DNA of 64,000 nt, taken from the NCBI GenBank assembly GCA_900541145.1, contig UQIH01000002.1:1-64000 (forward strand), written 5' to 3'. The notes below the pieces were generated by a model. That model was not told the DNA's origin. It ran no database searches and saw only the letters and a program-made list of their open reading frames with translations. The stretch is from an uncultured Collinsella sp. Its GTDB lineage: Bacteria > Actinomycetota > Coriobacteriia > Coriobacteriales > Coriobacteriaceae. Position numbers and translations under genes: made by a program. Below are positions 1 through 8,035 of the stretch, piece by piece (the stretch's first letter is position 1; every line of letters starts with the position of its first letter).

Positions 1-49
1 ACGAGATGCAGCGTAGTCTCGTGGGCTCGGAGATGTGTATAAGAGACAG
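1..49 (+). other. Illumina Nextera adapter remnant (not genomic)
   Basis: Bases 1-7 match the 3' end of the P7 flow-cell primer. Bases 8-15 (GCAGCGTA) occupy the i7 index position. Bases 16-49 match the Nextera read-2 transposase adapter ending in the mosaic-end core AGATGTGTATAAGAGACAG. Biological sequence starts at base 50. This is untrimmed library sequence at a contig end. Confidence 0.97.
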
Positions 50-51
50 GG

Positions 52-88
52 TGGGGGAAGGTGTGGGGAAAGGTGTTGAAAAATGGGG
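52..88 (+). promoter_or_regulatory. TGGGG repeat cluster, probable MraZ operator
   Basis: TGGGG occurs at 52-56, 64-68 and 84-88, with a degenerate TGTTG at 74-78, so the last three units are 10 bp apart. Known MraZ proteins bind TGGGN direct repeats separated by 5 bp upstream of their own operon. The array runs into the promoter at 76-104, which fits autoregulation of the cluster. Binding is inferred. Confidence 0.7.
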
Positions 89-104
89 CGGTTCCCCATA
101 TTAT
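76..104 (+). promoter_or_regulatory. Sigma-70-type promoter of the mraZ operon
   Basis: TTGAAA at 76-81 and TATTAT at 99-104 are separated by exactly 17 bp, a near-consensus vegetative promoter about 70 bp upstream of the mraZ start. The last TGGGG unit and the first hairpin (83-99) lie inside the spacer and touch the -10 element. Confidence 0.7.
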
Positions 105-136
105 TAATGACGTCGACAGGCGGGGTGGTTCCCCGC
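83..136 (+). repeat. Twin NGGTT-loop hairpins in the mraZ promoter/leader
   Basis: Two 17-nt inverted repeats share one architecture: a 6-bp stem closed by GGGG/CCCC around an NGGTT loop. The first is ATGGGG-CGGTT-CCCCAT at 83-99, the second GCGGGG-TGGTT-CCCCGC at 120-136, 37 bp apart. The outer stem bases differ but pairing is kept. The first overlaps the promoter spacer, the second lies in the expected 5' UTR. Confidence 0.6.
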
Positions 137-172
137 GTACGTGCCATCTGAGTAACCGAGGGGAGGGCGCAC

Positions 173-607
173 ATGGGAATGACTGGTGCATACGAGCGCA
201 ATCTCGATGCAAAAGGTCGTCTGTCCCTGCCTGCACCCCTTCGCGAGGAGCTTGGAGAGCACGTTCGCGTGTTTAAAGCCCTGGATGTCGATGCTCTGTA
301 CGTGTTCTCTGCCGAGGCCTTCGATAAGTGGGTCGAAGGACTCTTCGCGGGTCGTGAGGGCCACGAGGGTTTTAACCCGCGTGACATTAATGACCAGAAG
401 CTCATGAGGGCGATCAACAAGCGCACCACGTCGATGGACGTGGACAGCGCCGGTCGTATCGGTCTTTCCGAGTCTCTCCGCAAGCAGGCGAACCTCGACC
501 GCGAGGTCACGGTTGTGGGCAACTACGACCACCTTGAGGTTTGGGATCGCGCCGCGGCCGATGAGGACGATGACGATGAGGCCCTGCTGGACCTCTTCTT
601 CTCGTAA
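173..607 (+). CDS. mraZ: Division/cell-wall cluster transcriptional regulator MraZ
   Basis: This 144-residue protein is a typical-length MraZ, a ring-forming DNA-binding protein of the AbrB/SpoVT-type swapped-hairpin fold that controls the dcw cluster. Two half-repeats carry the diagnostic D-x-K/A-G-R motifs: DAKGRLSLP near residues 13-21 and DSAGRIGLS near residues 90-98. The C-terminus is unusually acidic, with a run of Asp/Glu at about residues 128-136. ATG at 173 follows a GAGGGGAGG ribosome-binding site. It is the first gene of the cluster, 20 bp before rsmH, and is preceded by TGGGG repeats that it probably binds. The identification is firm; autoregulation is inferred from the sites. 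Confidence 0.96.
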   Translation: MGMTGAYERNLDAKGRLSLPAPLREELGEHVRVFKALDVDALYVFSAEAFDKWVEGLFAGREGHEGFNPRDINDQKLMRAINKRTTSMDVDSAGRIGLSESLRKQANLDREVTVVGNYDHLEVWDRAAADEDDDDEALLDLFFS

Positions 608-627
608 GGGCAAGGCACGGGTAACGG

Positions 628-1593
628 ATGGAGCGTGGGATCTTGACACAAGAATATCGGCATGAACCTGTCATGCTCGGCGAAGTGCTTGAGTCGCTGC
701 GGCTAAAGAGCGGCTCCGTTGTCTGCGATTGCACCCTTGGCGGTGCCGGCCATTCGGTAAAGATGGCCGCGCAGGTGGGGGAGACGGGCCTTTTGCTCGG
801 CGTCGATCAGGACGACATGGCCCTCGAGGCCGCTGGCGCCCGTCTGGACCGCGAGGTTCCCGGCGTTCCGCACCAGCTGCTGAAGGGCAACTTCGGCGAC
901 TTGGACGAGCTGCTTTGCTCGGCCGAGGTGCCCGGGGTCGATGGCTTCCTGTTCGATTTGGGCGTTTCGTCGCCGCAACTCGATATCCCTGGCAGGGGCT
1001 TTTCGTATAACGAGGACGCCCCATTGGACATGCGGATGGATCCGGGTAATAACACCTTAAACGCAGCTGAGGTCATCAACACCTATAACGAACACGACCT
1101 CGCCCGGATTCTACGCGTCTACGGCGAAGAGAAGTTCGCCTCGCAGATCGCGCGCGAGATCGTGCGCCGCCGCGAGCAAGAACCGATCGAAACCACCGGC
1201 CAATTCGTCGAGATCATCAAGGCGGGTATCCCGGCTGCCGCTCGTCGGCATGGCGGACACCCGGCCAAGAAAAGTTTCCAGGCCATTCGCATCGAGGTCA
1301 ATCACGAGCTCGATGTGCTCGAACGAGGGCTTGATGCCGCCACCAGGTGGCTCAACCCGGGCGGACGTATCTGCGTCATCTCGTATCACTCGCTCGAGGA
1401 CCGTATCGTAAAGAACCACTTTAAGGAGATGAGCCAGGGGTGCACGTGTCCGCCGGAGATTCCGGTGTGCGTGTGCGGCAACGTGCCGATACTCAAGGTC
1501 ATCACCCGCAAACCCTTGGTTGCCCAGCCTGATGAGGTTGAGCGCAACCCTCGGGCGAGATCAGCCAAAATCCGCGTGGCGCAGCGTCTGTAG
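628..1593 (+). CDS. rsmH: 16S rRNA (cytosine-1402-N4)-methyltransferase RsmH (MraW)
   Basis: RsmH methylates N4 of C1402 in the 16S rRNA decoding centre using S-adenosylmethionine. The 321-residue product matches the family's usual length. Near the N-terminus it has the HEPVML start block, then the SAM-binding stretch DCTLGGAGHS, the FDLGVSSPQLD block and RGFSYNEDAPLDMRM. Near the C-terminus it has the ISYHSLEDRIVK block. ATG at 628 has a weak ribosome-binding site. An in-frame TTG at 643 is preceded by GGAG at 630-633 and could be the true start, shortening the protein by five residues. It lies between mraZ and ftsL, as in most dcw clusters. Confidence 0.95.
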   Translation: MERGILTQEYRHEPVMLGEVLESLRLKSGSVVCDCTLGGAGHSVKMAAQVGETGLLLGVDQDDMALEAAGARLDREVPGVPHQLLKGNFGDLDELLCSAEVPGVDGFLFDLGVSSPQLDIPGRGFSYNEDAPLDMRMDPGNNTLNAAEVINTYNEHDLARILRVYGEEKFASQIAREIVRRREQEPIETTGQFVEIIKAGIPAAARRHGGHPAKKSFQAIRIEVNHELDVLERGLDAATRWLNPGGRICVISYHSLEDRIVKNHFKEMSQGCTCPPEIPVCVCGNVPILKVITRKPLVAQPDEVERNPRARSAKIRVAQRL

Positions 1594-1683
1594 GCGCGAC
1601 CGCGCGATATTGGACCTCCCGCTCGCACCATAAACGAAGCTTAAACACACTACCAACGTACTCGGGATGGGAGGCGGCATATC

Positions 1684-2154
1684 ATGGGCTACAACACTTC
1701 AAGCGCAGCACTCGCCTATGATATGAACGCCATGCCCGCCTATCGTGAGACGCCGCAGGCTCCCGTTGCTCCCCGTGAGCAGCGTACGCCGCGCTTTGAT
1801 GTCTACACGGGCGCGGGCCGTCAGGCAAACCAGGCGGTAAGCCCGGTTTTCATGAGCGTTCTTAAAACGTTTTGCATCATTGCGGCTATCTTCATGACGA
1901 TCGGCGTCGCCCGCGTGGCGCTCGCCGGCGTTACGGCCCAGGTGCTCAACAGCAACGCCGAGCTTACCAACACGCTCGAAAAGGCGACCGATGAGAGCTC
2001 CGACCTGGAGGTCATGCATTCGGTCTATGGCGCCGACACGCGCATTCGCGACCTTGCGGGCGCTTATGGCATGGTGGAGCCCAGCGAGAGCGTTACACTT
2101 GACTTTTCGCAGGATGCAGCCGCGGGCGCCAACGCGACCGCGACCGCTCAGTAG
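1684..2154 (+). CDS. ftsL: FtsL-like septum protein
   Basis: This small bitopic protein of 156 residues sits between rsmH and the septal transpeptidase gene, exactly where ftsL normally lies. About 55 cytoplasmic residues precede one membrane segment (roughly residues 57-80). A short extracytoplasmic region follows (about 80-125) with heptad-like character, as expected for the FtsL coiled coil that pairs with FtsB/DivIC and recruits FtsW/FtsI. The primary sequence is poorly conserved in this family, so the call rests on topology, size and position. ATG at 1684 is preceded by GGGAGG. The C-terminal tail is rich in Ala and Thr. Confidence 0.75.
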   Translation: MGYNTSSAALAYDMNAMPAYRETPQAPVAPREQRTPRFDVYTGAGRQANQAVSPVFMSVLKTFCIIAAIFMTIGVARVALAGVTAQVLNSNAELTNTLEKATDESSDLEVMHSVYGADTRIRDLAGAYGMVEPSESVTLDFSQDAAAGANATATAQ

Positions 2155-2171
2155 CAAGACGGTAGCTGAGT

Positions 2172-4037
2172 ATGACAAATGACTATCGCCGCGGTTCCGA
2201 TGGGGGCCGCGGTTCTGGACGTCCCTCGTCGCGGGGACGTTCTGGTTATCAAGGAACGGGTCGGCAATCTTACAACGCCGGGCGGTCCCGTGGCAACGAC
2301 CCGGCGTCGCGACTTCGCGGCTCGGGCGGCCCTCAAGTGCATAACACCAGGTCGCGCAAGAGTTCGTCGACCGAATGGCTCACAGGCGCGCCTCTTCCTC
2401 GCCGCAAAGCCGTCATGGGCTTCATCGGGCTTGGCTTGGGCTTGGGCGTCTTTCGCCTTGCCGACTATCAAATTGTCGAAGCCGATAAACTGCGCGAGCG
2501 TGCCGATGCGCGCCGCCTGCTTGCGCAGACCCTCTATGCCAAACGCGGCACCATCTACGACCGCAACGGCAACGTGTTGGCGTCGTCGGTCGAATGTCGC
2601 AACATCGCCGTGAACCCGCAGCTTGTCGAGGATGTTGACAAGACGGTGTCGGCGCTGGTCAAGGCAACTGGAATCGATAAAAAGACCTGCCGCAAGCTCG
2701 TTGAGTCCGATGGAACCTGGGTGTATATCAAGCGCCAGGTGGACGAAGACGATGTTGCGGCGCTGGAGAAGAAGAACCTGTCCGGCGTGCTTTTTGAGCA
2801 GGCCATGAAGCGCGTATATCCATACGGCAATCTGGCATCGCAGGTGCTGGGTGTAGTGAATGTGGACAACGACGGCTTGACGGGTCTCGAAAAGCAATAC
2901 AACAAGCTTCTGACTGGCACGAACGGTTCTCTCGTACGCGAGCGCGCGAGGGACGGCAGCTATATCGCGGGCGGTGCCTATAAAAAGGTGGCCGCGGTCG
3001 ACGGCGTTGATATCGTGACGACGCTCGACGTCAATATCCAGCGTGCGGCCGAGGATGCCCTGGCAGAGGCTGTCGAGAAGACAAAGGCCAAGAACGGCTC
3101 GGCGCTGGTCACCGATCCTACGACAGGCGAGATCTTGGCAGCCTGCTCGTATCCGACTTACGACCAGACCGATCTGGAAAACGCCAAGACCGAGGATATG
3201 AACTTGCGCCTGGTCACCGACGCCTACGAGCCCGGCTCGGTCTTTAAGACGCTCGTGGCGGGCGCCGGCTTCGACTTGGGTGTCGTGCGATCGAGTACGT
3301 CGTTTGAGGTGCCGGCGAGCATCAAGGTGGGCGACGATACCGTCACCGATGCCGACAAGCGCGACTACGCCATGACCATGGATGTGCGCGAGATGATGCG
3401 CCGTTCGTCCAACGTGGGCTTTGTCCTGGTGGGGCGCAAGATCGGTGCCGACGACTTTGCCGCCTATGTGGACAAGTGGGGCATCGGTCACAGCTCTGGT
3501 GTAGATTTTCCGGGCGAGAGCCTGGGTATCGTCAAGGAGCGTGACCAGTATGACGGCGCCACGCTGGGCTCGATGAGCTTTGGACAGGCACTGTCTGTCT
3601 CGCCGATTGAGATCGCACGTGCCGTGGGCGGCATCGCCAACGGCGGCGTGATGATGACACCGCACTTCTATAAGTCCAGCAAAGGCGACGAGAAGGACTG
3701 GGGCGAAGGCGAGCGCGCGATTTCGGAGGATGCTGCATCCCAGGTGACATCGTGCATGCAGACGGTCGTGTCCGAGGGAACGGGCGTTGGCGGCGCGGTT
3801 GACGGCTATGACGTAGCGGGTAAGACCGGTACGGCCGAACGTGCCGACGAGAACGGCGGCTACCTCAAGGAGAACTACATGTCGTCCTTTATGGGCTTTG
3901 CACCGGCACAATCGCCCAAGGTGCTGTGCTATATCACGCTCGACGGAACGCCGAGCGGCTCAGATGCCGCTGCGGTGCCGTTCCAGTCCATTATGGCCAA
4001 CGCGCTCGACGTGCTGGGTATCCCGCACACGAAGTAG
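2172..4037 (+). CDS. ftsI: Septal peptidoglycan transpeptidase (class B PBP, FtsI type)
   Basis: A class B penicillin-binding protein of 621 residues that cross-links septal peptidoglycan. The transpeptidase motifs are all present: SVFK with nucleophile Ser356 and Lys359, SSN at 412-414, and KTG at 551-553. A dimerisation/pedestal domain lies at about 110-310. One membrane segment (about 80-97) anchors it, with the catalytic part outside. No PASTA domains follow the catalytic domain. The cytoplasmic N-terminus of about 78 residues is unusually long and rich in Arg, Gly and Ser. The gene starts 18 bp after ftsL. The next gene is murF, so murE is absent from its usual place. Confidence 0.94.
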   Translation: MTNDYRRGSDGGRGSGRPSSRGRSGYQGTGRQSYNAGRSRGNDPASRLRGSGGPQVHNTRSRKSSSTEWLTGAPLPRRKAVMGFIGLGLGLGVFRLADYQIVEADKLRERADARRLLAQTLYAKRGTIYDRNGNVLASSVECRNIAVNPQLVEDVDKTVSALVKATGIDKKTCRKLVESDGTWVYIKRQVDEDDVAALEKKNLSGVLFEQAMKRVYPYGNLASQVLGVVNVDNDGLTGLEKQYNKLLTGTNGSLVRERARDGSYIAGGAYKKVAAVDGVDIVTTLDVNIQRAAEDALAEAVEKTKAKNGSALVTDPTTGEILAACSYPTYDQTDLENAKTEDMNLRLVTDAYEPGSVFKTLVAGAGFDLGVVRSSTSFEVPASIKVGDDTVTDADKRDYAMTMDVREMMRRSSNVGFVLVGRKIGADDFAAYVDKWGIGHSSGVDFPGESLGIVKERDQYDGATLGSMSFGQALSVSPIEIARAVGGIANGGVMMTPHFYKSSKGDEKDWGEGERAISEDAASQVTSCMQTVVSEGTGVGGAVDGYDVAGKTGTAERADENGGYLKENYMSSFMGFAPAQSPKVLCYITLDGTPSGSDAAAVPFQSIMANALDVLGIPHTK

Positions 4038-4163
4038 GGGGTTACAATCTTTGGGGCGTGGTTTGTTGTCCCATATGAGGGTGTTCACATGCCCTGCACC
4101 ACGCATGTGCGGCGCTGGGATACAATACGCCGATAGCATTATTAGGTTTACAGGGGAGCTGCA

Positions 4164-5588
4164 ATGATAGAGATCGCCGTCAACAACCTCGCGGCCGCAA
4201 CAGGGGCCCGAACCGTGACGGGAGAAGCCGATCGGGTATGCCGCGGGTGCGTTATCGACTCGCGCCAGGTCGAGGAAGGGACGATTTTCGTCGCCTTTCC
4301 CGGTGAAAACGTCGACGGCAATGATTTTGCTTCCCGTGCCGTCCAGTCGGGTGCCGGCGCCGTCGTGATGACGCGTGAGCCCGAGGCCGAGCTGGTCTCG
4401 CTGGCGCAGGACAAGGGGTGCGCCATCCTGCTGACCGATGATCCCGAGGAGTTTCTGCTGCGTTTGGCGCACACGTATCGCCTGGAGCTTGGCTGCCTGG
4501 TCGTTGGTATTACCGGTTCCATCGGCAAGACGACGACCAAGGACGTGCTCGCCGCCGTGCTCGCCAAGCGCTATCGTGTCTGGGCCACCAAGGGCAATTT
4601 CAATAACCTGATCGGCATGCCGCTCACGGTGCTTTCCGCTCCGGCCGATACCGAGGTCCTGGTGCTCGAGATGGGCATGAACCATTTCCACGAGATTGAG
4701 CGCCTGTCCCAGTCCGCCAATCCCAACCTTGCCATCGTGAGCAAGATTGGTACCTCTCACATCGGCATTTTGGGCAGCCGCGAGAACATCGCCCGCGCTA
4801 AGGCCGAGATTGTCCAGGGTATGTGCGCCGCCGGCGACTTCTTGCCGCTGCTGGTTTTGGGCGGTGAGGACGACTTTACGCCGTTCATTCGCGATACGTT
4901 CGCCCAGCCTGCTGGTATCGATGTGATGCTGGCCGGCGTCTCGGACGATGATGAGGTCCGCGCCCGCGACATTCGTGTTGATGACGAAGGCCGTCCGGTC
5001 TTTACGCTCGATTTTGGCCAGGGTGAGACGACCGATACCATGCTTGCCATCCCCGGCGTGCAGTCCGTCCCAAATGCCGTTAAGGCCGCCGCAGTTGCCT
5101 ATCGCCTGGGCGTGACGCCCGAGCAGATCGATGCTGCCTTTAGAGGCCTCACGATCACCGGTCACCGCCAGGAGATCAAGCGCGCCAAGAGCGGTGCACG
5201 CATCATCGACGATTCCTATAACGCCAGTGCCGAATCCATGGCTGCTGGCCTCGATCTGCTGTGCTCGCTTTCGTGCACGGGGTCTCGTATGGCGATCCTG
5301 GGCGAGATGGGCGAGATGGGCGATGAGGCTCCTCGCATGCATGAGCTCGTGGGCGCCTATGCCGCCGCCAAGAAGCTCGACATGCTGGCGTGCGTGGGTG
5401 GTGAGCTGGCCCAGCTTATGGCCGATGCCGCGCGAATGATGGGCATGGACGAGGACCGCATCCAAGTGTTCTCCGATTATCAGCAGGTGCTCGACCGCAT
5501 GGGCGGCGCGCTTGAAAAACATGATGTTGTACTGGTCAAGGGTTCCCGCTTTGTTGAGCTCGACCGCTTTGTGGAAGGTGTGTGCTAG
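4164..5588 (+). CDS. murF: UDP-N-acetylmuramoyl-tripeptide--D-alanyl-D-alanine ligase MurF
   Basis: MurF adds D-Ala-D-Ala to UDP-MurNAc-tripeptide in the cytoplasm using ATP. The 474-residue protein has the Mur-ligase P-loop GITGSIGKTTTKD near residue 113. MurF-type features follow: GNFNNLIGMPLT, EMGMNHF and the late DDSYNASAESM block, which separate it from MurE. The 126-bp gap after ftsI contains TACAAT at 4131-4136, a possible -10 element, but no clear -35. Just upstream of the ATG is AGGGGAG. The mraY gene starts 3 bp after the stop. MurE, which makes its substrate, is not encoded in this window. Confidence 0.95.
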   Translation: MIEIAVNNLAAATGARTVTGEADRVCRGCVIDSRQVEEGTIFVAFPGENVDGNDFASRAVQSGAGAVVMTREPEAELVSLAQDKGCAILLTDDPEEFLLRLAHTYRLELGCLVVGITGSIGKTTTKDVLAAVLAKRYRVWATKGNFNNLIGMPLTVLSAPADTEVLVLEMGMNHFHEIERLSQSANPNLAIVSKIGTSHIGILGSRENIARAKAEIVQGMCAAGDFLPLLVLGGEDDFTPFIRDTFAQPAGIDVMLAGVSDDDEVRARDIRVDDEGRPVFTLDFGQGETTDTMLAIPGVQSVPNAVKAAAVAYRLGVTPEQIDAAFRGLTITGHRQEIKRAKSGARIIDDSYNASAESMAAGLDLLCSLSCTGSRMAILGEMGEMGDEAPRMHELVGAYAAAKKLDMLACVGGELAQLMADAARMMGMDEDRIQVFSDYQQVLDRMGGALEKHDVVLVKGSRFVELDRFVEGVC

Positions 5589-5591
5589 CCC

Positions 5592-6611
5592 ATGTTCGGC
5601 AATCCCTCGTATCCAACGTATCAGGCTTTTTTGGGGCTTGGCATCGCCGCTGCCATTGCGCTGCTGCTCATGCCGTGGTGGATCAAGCTGCTCAAGGTCG
5701 AGGGTATCGGCCAGCAGGTTCGTGCCGACGGCCCCAAGCGTCATTTGGTTAAGCAGGGAACGCCCACCATGGGTGGCGTTGTCATCCTCGTCGCGATCTC
5801 GCTGACCTGCCTGCTGATGGGCAAGCTCACCACCGAGCTCGTGCTCGTGCTGCTCGCCACGCTGGCGACCGGCGTGCTGGGCCTGATCGACGACCTGACC
5901 TCCGTTACGCATGGGCGCTCGCTCGGTCTGACGCCCCATGCCAAGATGATCGGCCTAACCATTATCTGTGTCACCTTTACGGTACTTGCCGTCAACTGGT
6001 GCGGCGTCGCCCCCGAGATTCGTTTTCCCGGCGGCCTGACGATTGACCTCGGTGTTCTTTCGACCACCATCTGTGGCCTTTCGTTCCCGTGGCTCTACAT
6101 TGTCTTTTGCTGGCTGATGATCGCCGGTCTTTCTAATGCCGTGAACCTGACCGATGGCCTTGACGGTCTTGCTGGCGGCACCTCCATGATTGCCATGCTC
6201 GCCATGGCTGCCATGGCGTTTTTGCACGGAGACGTGAACCTGTCCATCTTCTGCACCGCGTGTGCCGGTGCCTGCTTGGGCTTTCTGTGGTTCAACTGCT
6301 ATCCGGCGAGCATCTTTATGGGCGATACCGGCTCGCTTGCCCTGGGCGCCGCGTTTGCCTGCACGTCCATCATGACCAACACCGAGGTCGTCTCCCTCAT
6401 CATCGGCGGCCTGTTTATCGTTGAGACCCTGTCGGTCATGATTCAGGTTGTCTACTTCCACTTTACGCACAAGCGCGTCTTCCTTATGGCGCCCATCCAT
6501 CATCATTTCGAAAAGAAGGGCTGGGCCGAGACCAAGGTCGTCATCCGTTTTTGGATTATCGCTGCTGCCTTTGGTGCCGTTGGCCTTGCCCTGTTCTTCC
6601 AGTTGGGATAG
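5592..6611 (+). CDS. mraY: Phospho-N-acetylmuramoyl-pentapeptide transferase MraY
   Basis: MraY transfers phospho-MurNAc-pentapeptide from UDP to undecaprenyl phosphate, forming lipid I at the inner face of the membrane. The 339-residue, roughly ten-helix protein shows the family blocks in order: KQGTPTMGG, the Asp pair in LIDDLTS, NAVNLTDGLDGLA with the catalytic Asp cluster, MGDTGSLALG, and the PIHHHFE loop near the C-terminus. ATG at 5592 lies 3 bp after the murF stop, so translation is probably coupled. The upstream ribosome-binding site is weak. Confidence 0.97.
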   Translation: MFGNPSYPTYQAFLGLGIAAAIALLLMPWWIKLLKVEGIGQQVRADGPKRHLVKQGTPTMGGVVILVAISLTCLLMGKLTTELVLVLLATLATGVLGLIDDLTSVTHGRSLGLTPHAKMIGLTIICVTFTVLAVNWCGVAPEIRFPGGLTIDLGVLSTTICGLSFPWLYIVFCWLMIAGLSNAVNLTDGLDGLAGGTSMIAMLAMAAMAFLHGDVNLSIFCTACAGACLGFLWFNCYPASIFMGDTGSLALGAAFACTSIMTNTEVVSLIIGGLFIVETLSVMIQVVYFHFTHKRVFLMAPIHHHFEKKGWAETKVVIRFWIIAAAFGAVGLALFFQLG

Positions 6612-6620
6612 TGGTCTTTC

Positions 6621-8027
6621 ATGCCTCTTGCTGATGTCTTTAGCCTGCTCGTTTTGGGTCAGGGCAAATCCGGTCTCGATGTCGCCCGCTGGGCGCTGGC
6701 ACATCCCGAGCGCGTAAGCGCCGTTACCGTGTATGGCGGCGGCACCTCTGAGCCCAATGACGCCACGCGTGCGCTCGAGGCTGCTGGTGCGTCGTTTGTC
6801 TATGGGACCGAACAGGTCGAGGGCGCCTATGACGTATGCGTGACGTGCCCGGGCATCTCGGAGTTCTCGGGCTTCTTTAAGGCCGGGCGCGAGCATGCCG
6901 CCCAGATTATGGGTGAGCCCGAGTTTGCCTATCGCCTGTCGCCCGATAACTGGATTGCCATCACGGGCACCAACGGCAAGACGACCACCACGTCGCTGGC
7001 TGATTATCTGCTTAAGGCTGCCGGCGAGGCCAGCGTTGCTGTCGGCAACATCGGCGAGCCGCCGGTCAACGAGATTGACGGCCGAGCCCACAACGAGTGG
7101 TTTGTGGCTGAGCTCTCGAGCTATCAGATTGCTACGACCGCCGAGCTTCATCCTCGCGTGGCGGTGCTGCTCAACATCACTCCCGACCACTTGGGCTGGC
7201 ATAAGAGCCATAAGAACTATGCGCTTGCCAAGATCAAACTGTTTGACAATATGGTCGATGACGATCTGGTGGTTGTCGACGTCGAAGACGCCGGCATTCA
7301 CGAGTTCGATGAGTACATCTACACGCCGGGTCGTCGCATCTGCAAGGTTGCGTTTGACGAGCCTGAGGGCGAGGATGCCGCCTTTGTGCGCGATGGCAAG
7401 ATGATCGTGCGTCTGAAGGGCGTCGAGACCCCGCTCATCGCTACATCCGAGCTCAAGATCTCGGGCCATCACAATGTTATCAATGCCCTGTGCGCTGCTA
7501 CGGCTGCCTTGGCAGTCGGTGCCGATGTCGACGGTGTCTGCCGCGGTCTGGCCTCGTTCCAGCCGCTCGAGCACCGCGTGGAGCCGTGTGGCGAGATTGA
7601 CGGCGTGCGCTACGTCAACGATTCCAAGGCGACCAACACCGATGCGGTCGAGAAGGCACTGACGGCATTTCCCGATGACGACGTGATCTTGCTGCTCGGC
7701 GGCCACGATAAGGGCACGCCGCTCACGGACTTCGCGCGCGTCGTTATGGATAACGTACGCTCGGTCGTCTGCTTTGGCGATGCGCGCGAGCGCTTCACCG
7801 CCGCTATGGACGAGGCCGATGTCGATGGCGATGTGGATATCGCCCAGGCGGATGACCTGCGCGATGCCGTGGACGTCGCCCGTTCGCTTTCGAGCCGTGG
7901 TGACGTGATCTTACTTTCTCCTGCCTGCTCTTCGTTCGATGAGTTCTCAGGCTATGAGGAGCGCGGCCGCGTGTTTAAGGACTACGTGGCTCAGCTTGCC
8001 GCTACAGCGAAATCACAAATGGAATAG
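6621..8027 (+). CDS. murD: UDP-N-acetylmuramoylalanine--D-glutamate ligase MurD
   Basis: MurD adds D-glutamate to UDP-MurNAc-L-Ala. The 468-residue protein has an N-terminal UDP-binding domain opening with VLGQGKSGLD. The central ATPase domain has the P-loop ITGTNGKTTTTS, AELSSYQI and NITPDHLGWH. The C-terminal ligase domain has the NDSKATNTDAV and LLGGHDKG blocks. All are characteristic of MurD. It starts 9 bp after mraY and ends 8 bp before ftsW, inside a continuous same-strand operon. Confidence 0.96.
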   Translation: MPLADVFSLLVLGQGKSGLDVARWALAHPERVSAVTVYGGGTSEPNDATRALEAAGASFVYGTEQVEGAYDVCVTCPGISEFSGFFKAGREHAAQIMGEPEFAYRLSPDNWIAITGTNGKTTTTSLADYLLKAAGEASVAVGNIGEPPVNEIDGRAHNEWFVAELSSYQIATTAELHPRVAVLLNITPDHLGWHKSHKNYALAKIKLFDNMVDDDLVVVDVEDAGIHEFDEYIYTPGRRICKVAFDEPEGEDAAFVRDGKMIVRLKGVETPLIATSELKISGHHNVINALCAATAALAVGADVDGVCRGLASFQPLEHRVEPCGEIDGVRYVNDSKATNTDAVEKALTAFPDDDVILLLGGHDKGTPLTDFARVVMDNVRSVVCFGDARERFTAAMDEADVDGDVDIAQADDLRDAVDVARSLSSRGDVILLSPACSSFDEFSGYEERGRVFKDYVAQLAATAKSQME

Positions 8028-8035
8028 GGGTTGCG

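Noticed and set aside
2148..3911. Long open frame (587 codons) on the minus strand opposite ftsI
   Set aside because: It is antisense to a gene with complete PBP motifs, has no ribosome-binding site and a His/Arg/Ala-rich composition typical of a GC-rich shadow frame.
3960..7706. Two long minus-strand frames (659 and 583 codons) opposite murF, mraY and murD
   Set aside because: No recognisable domains; they mirror well-identified genes on the plus strand.
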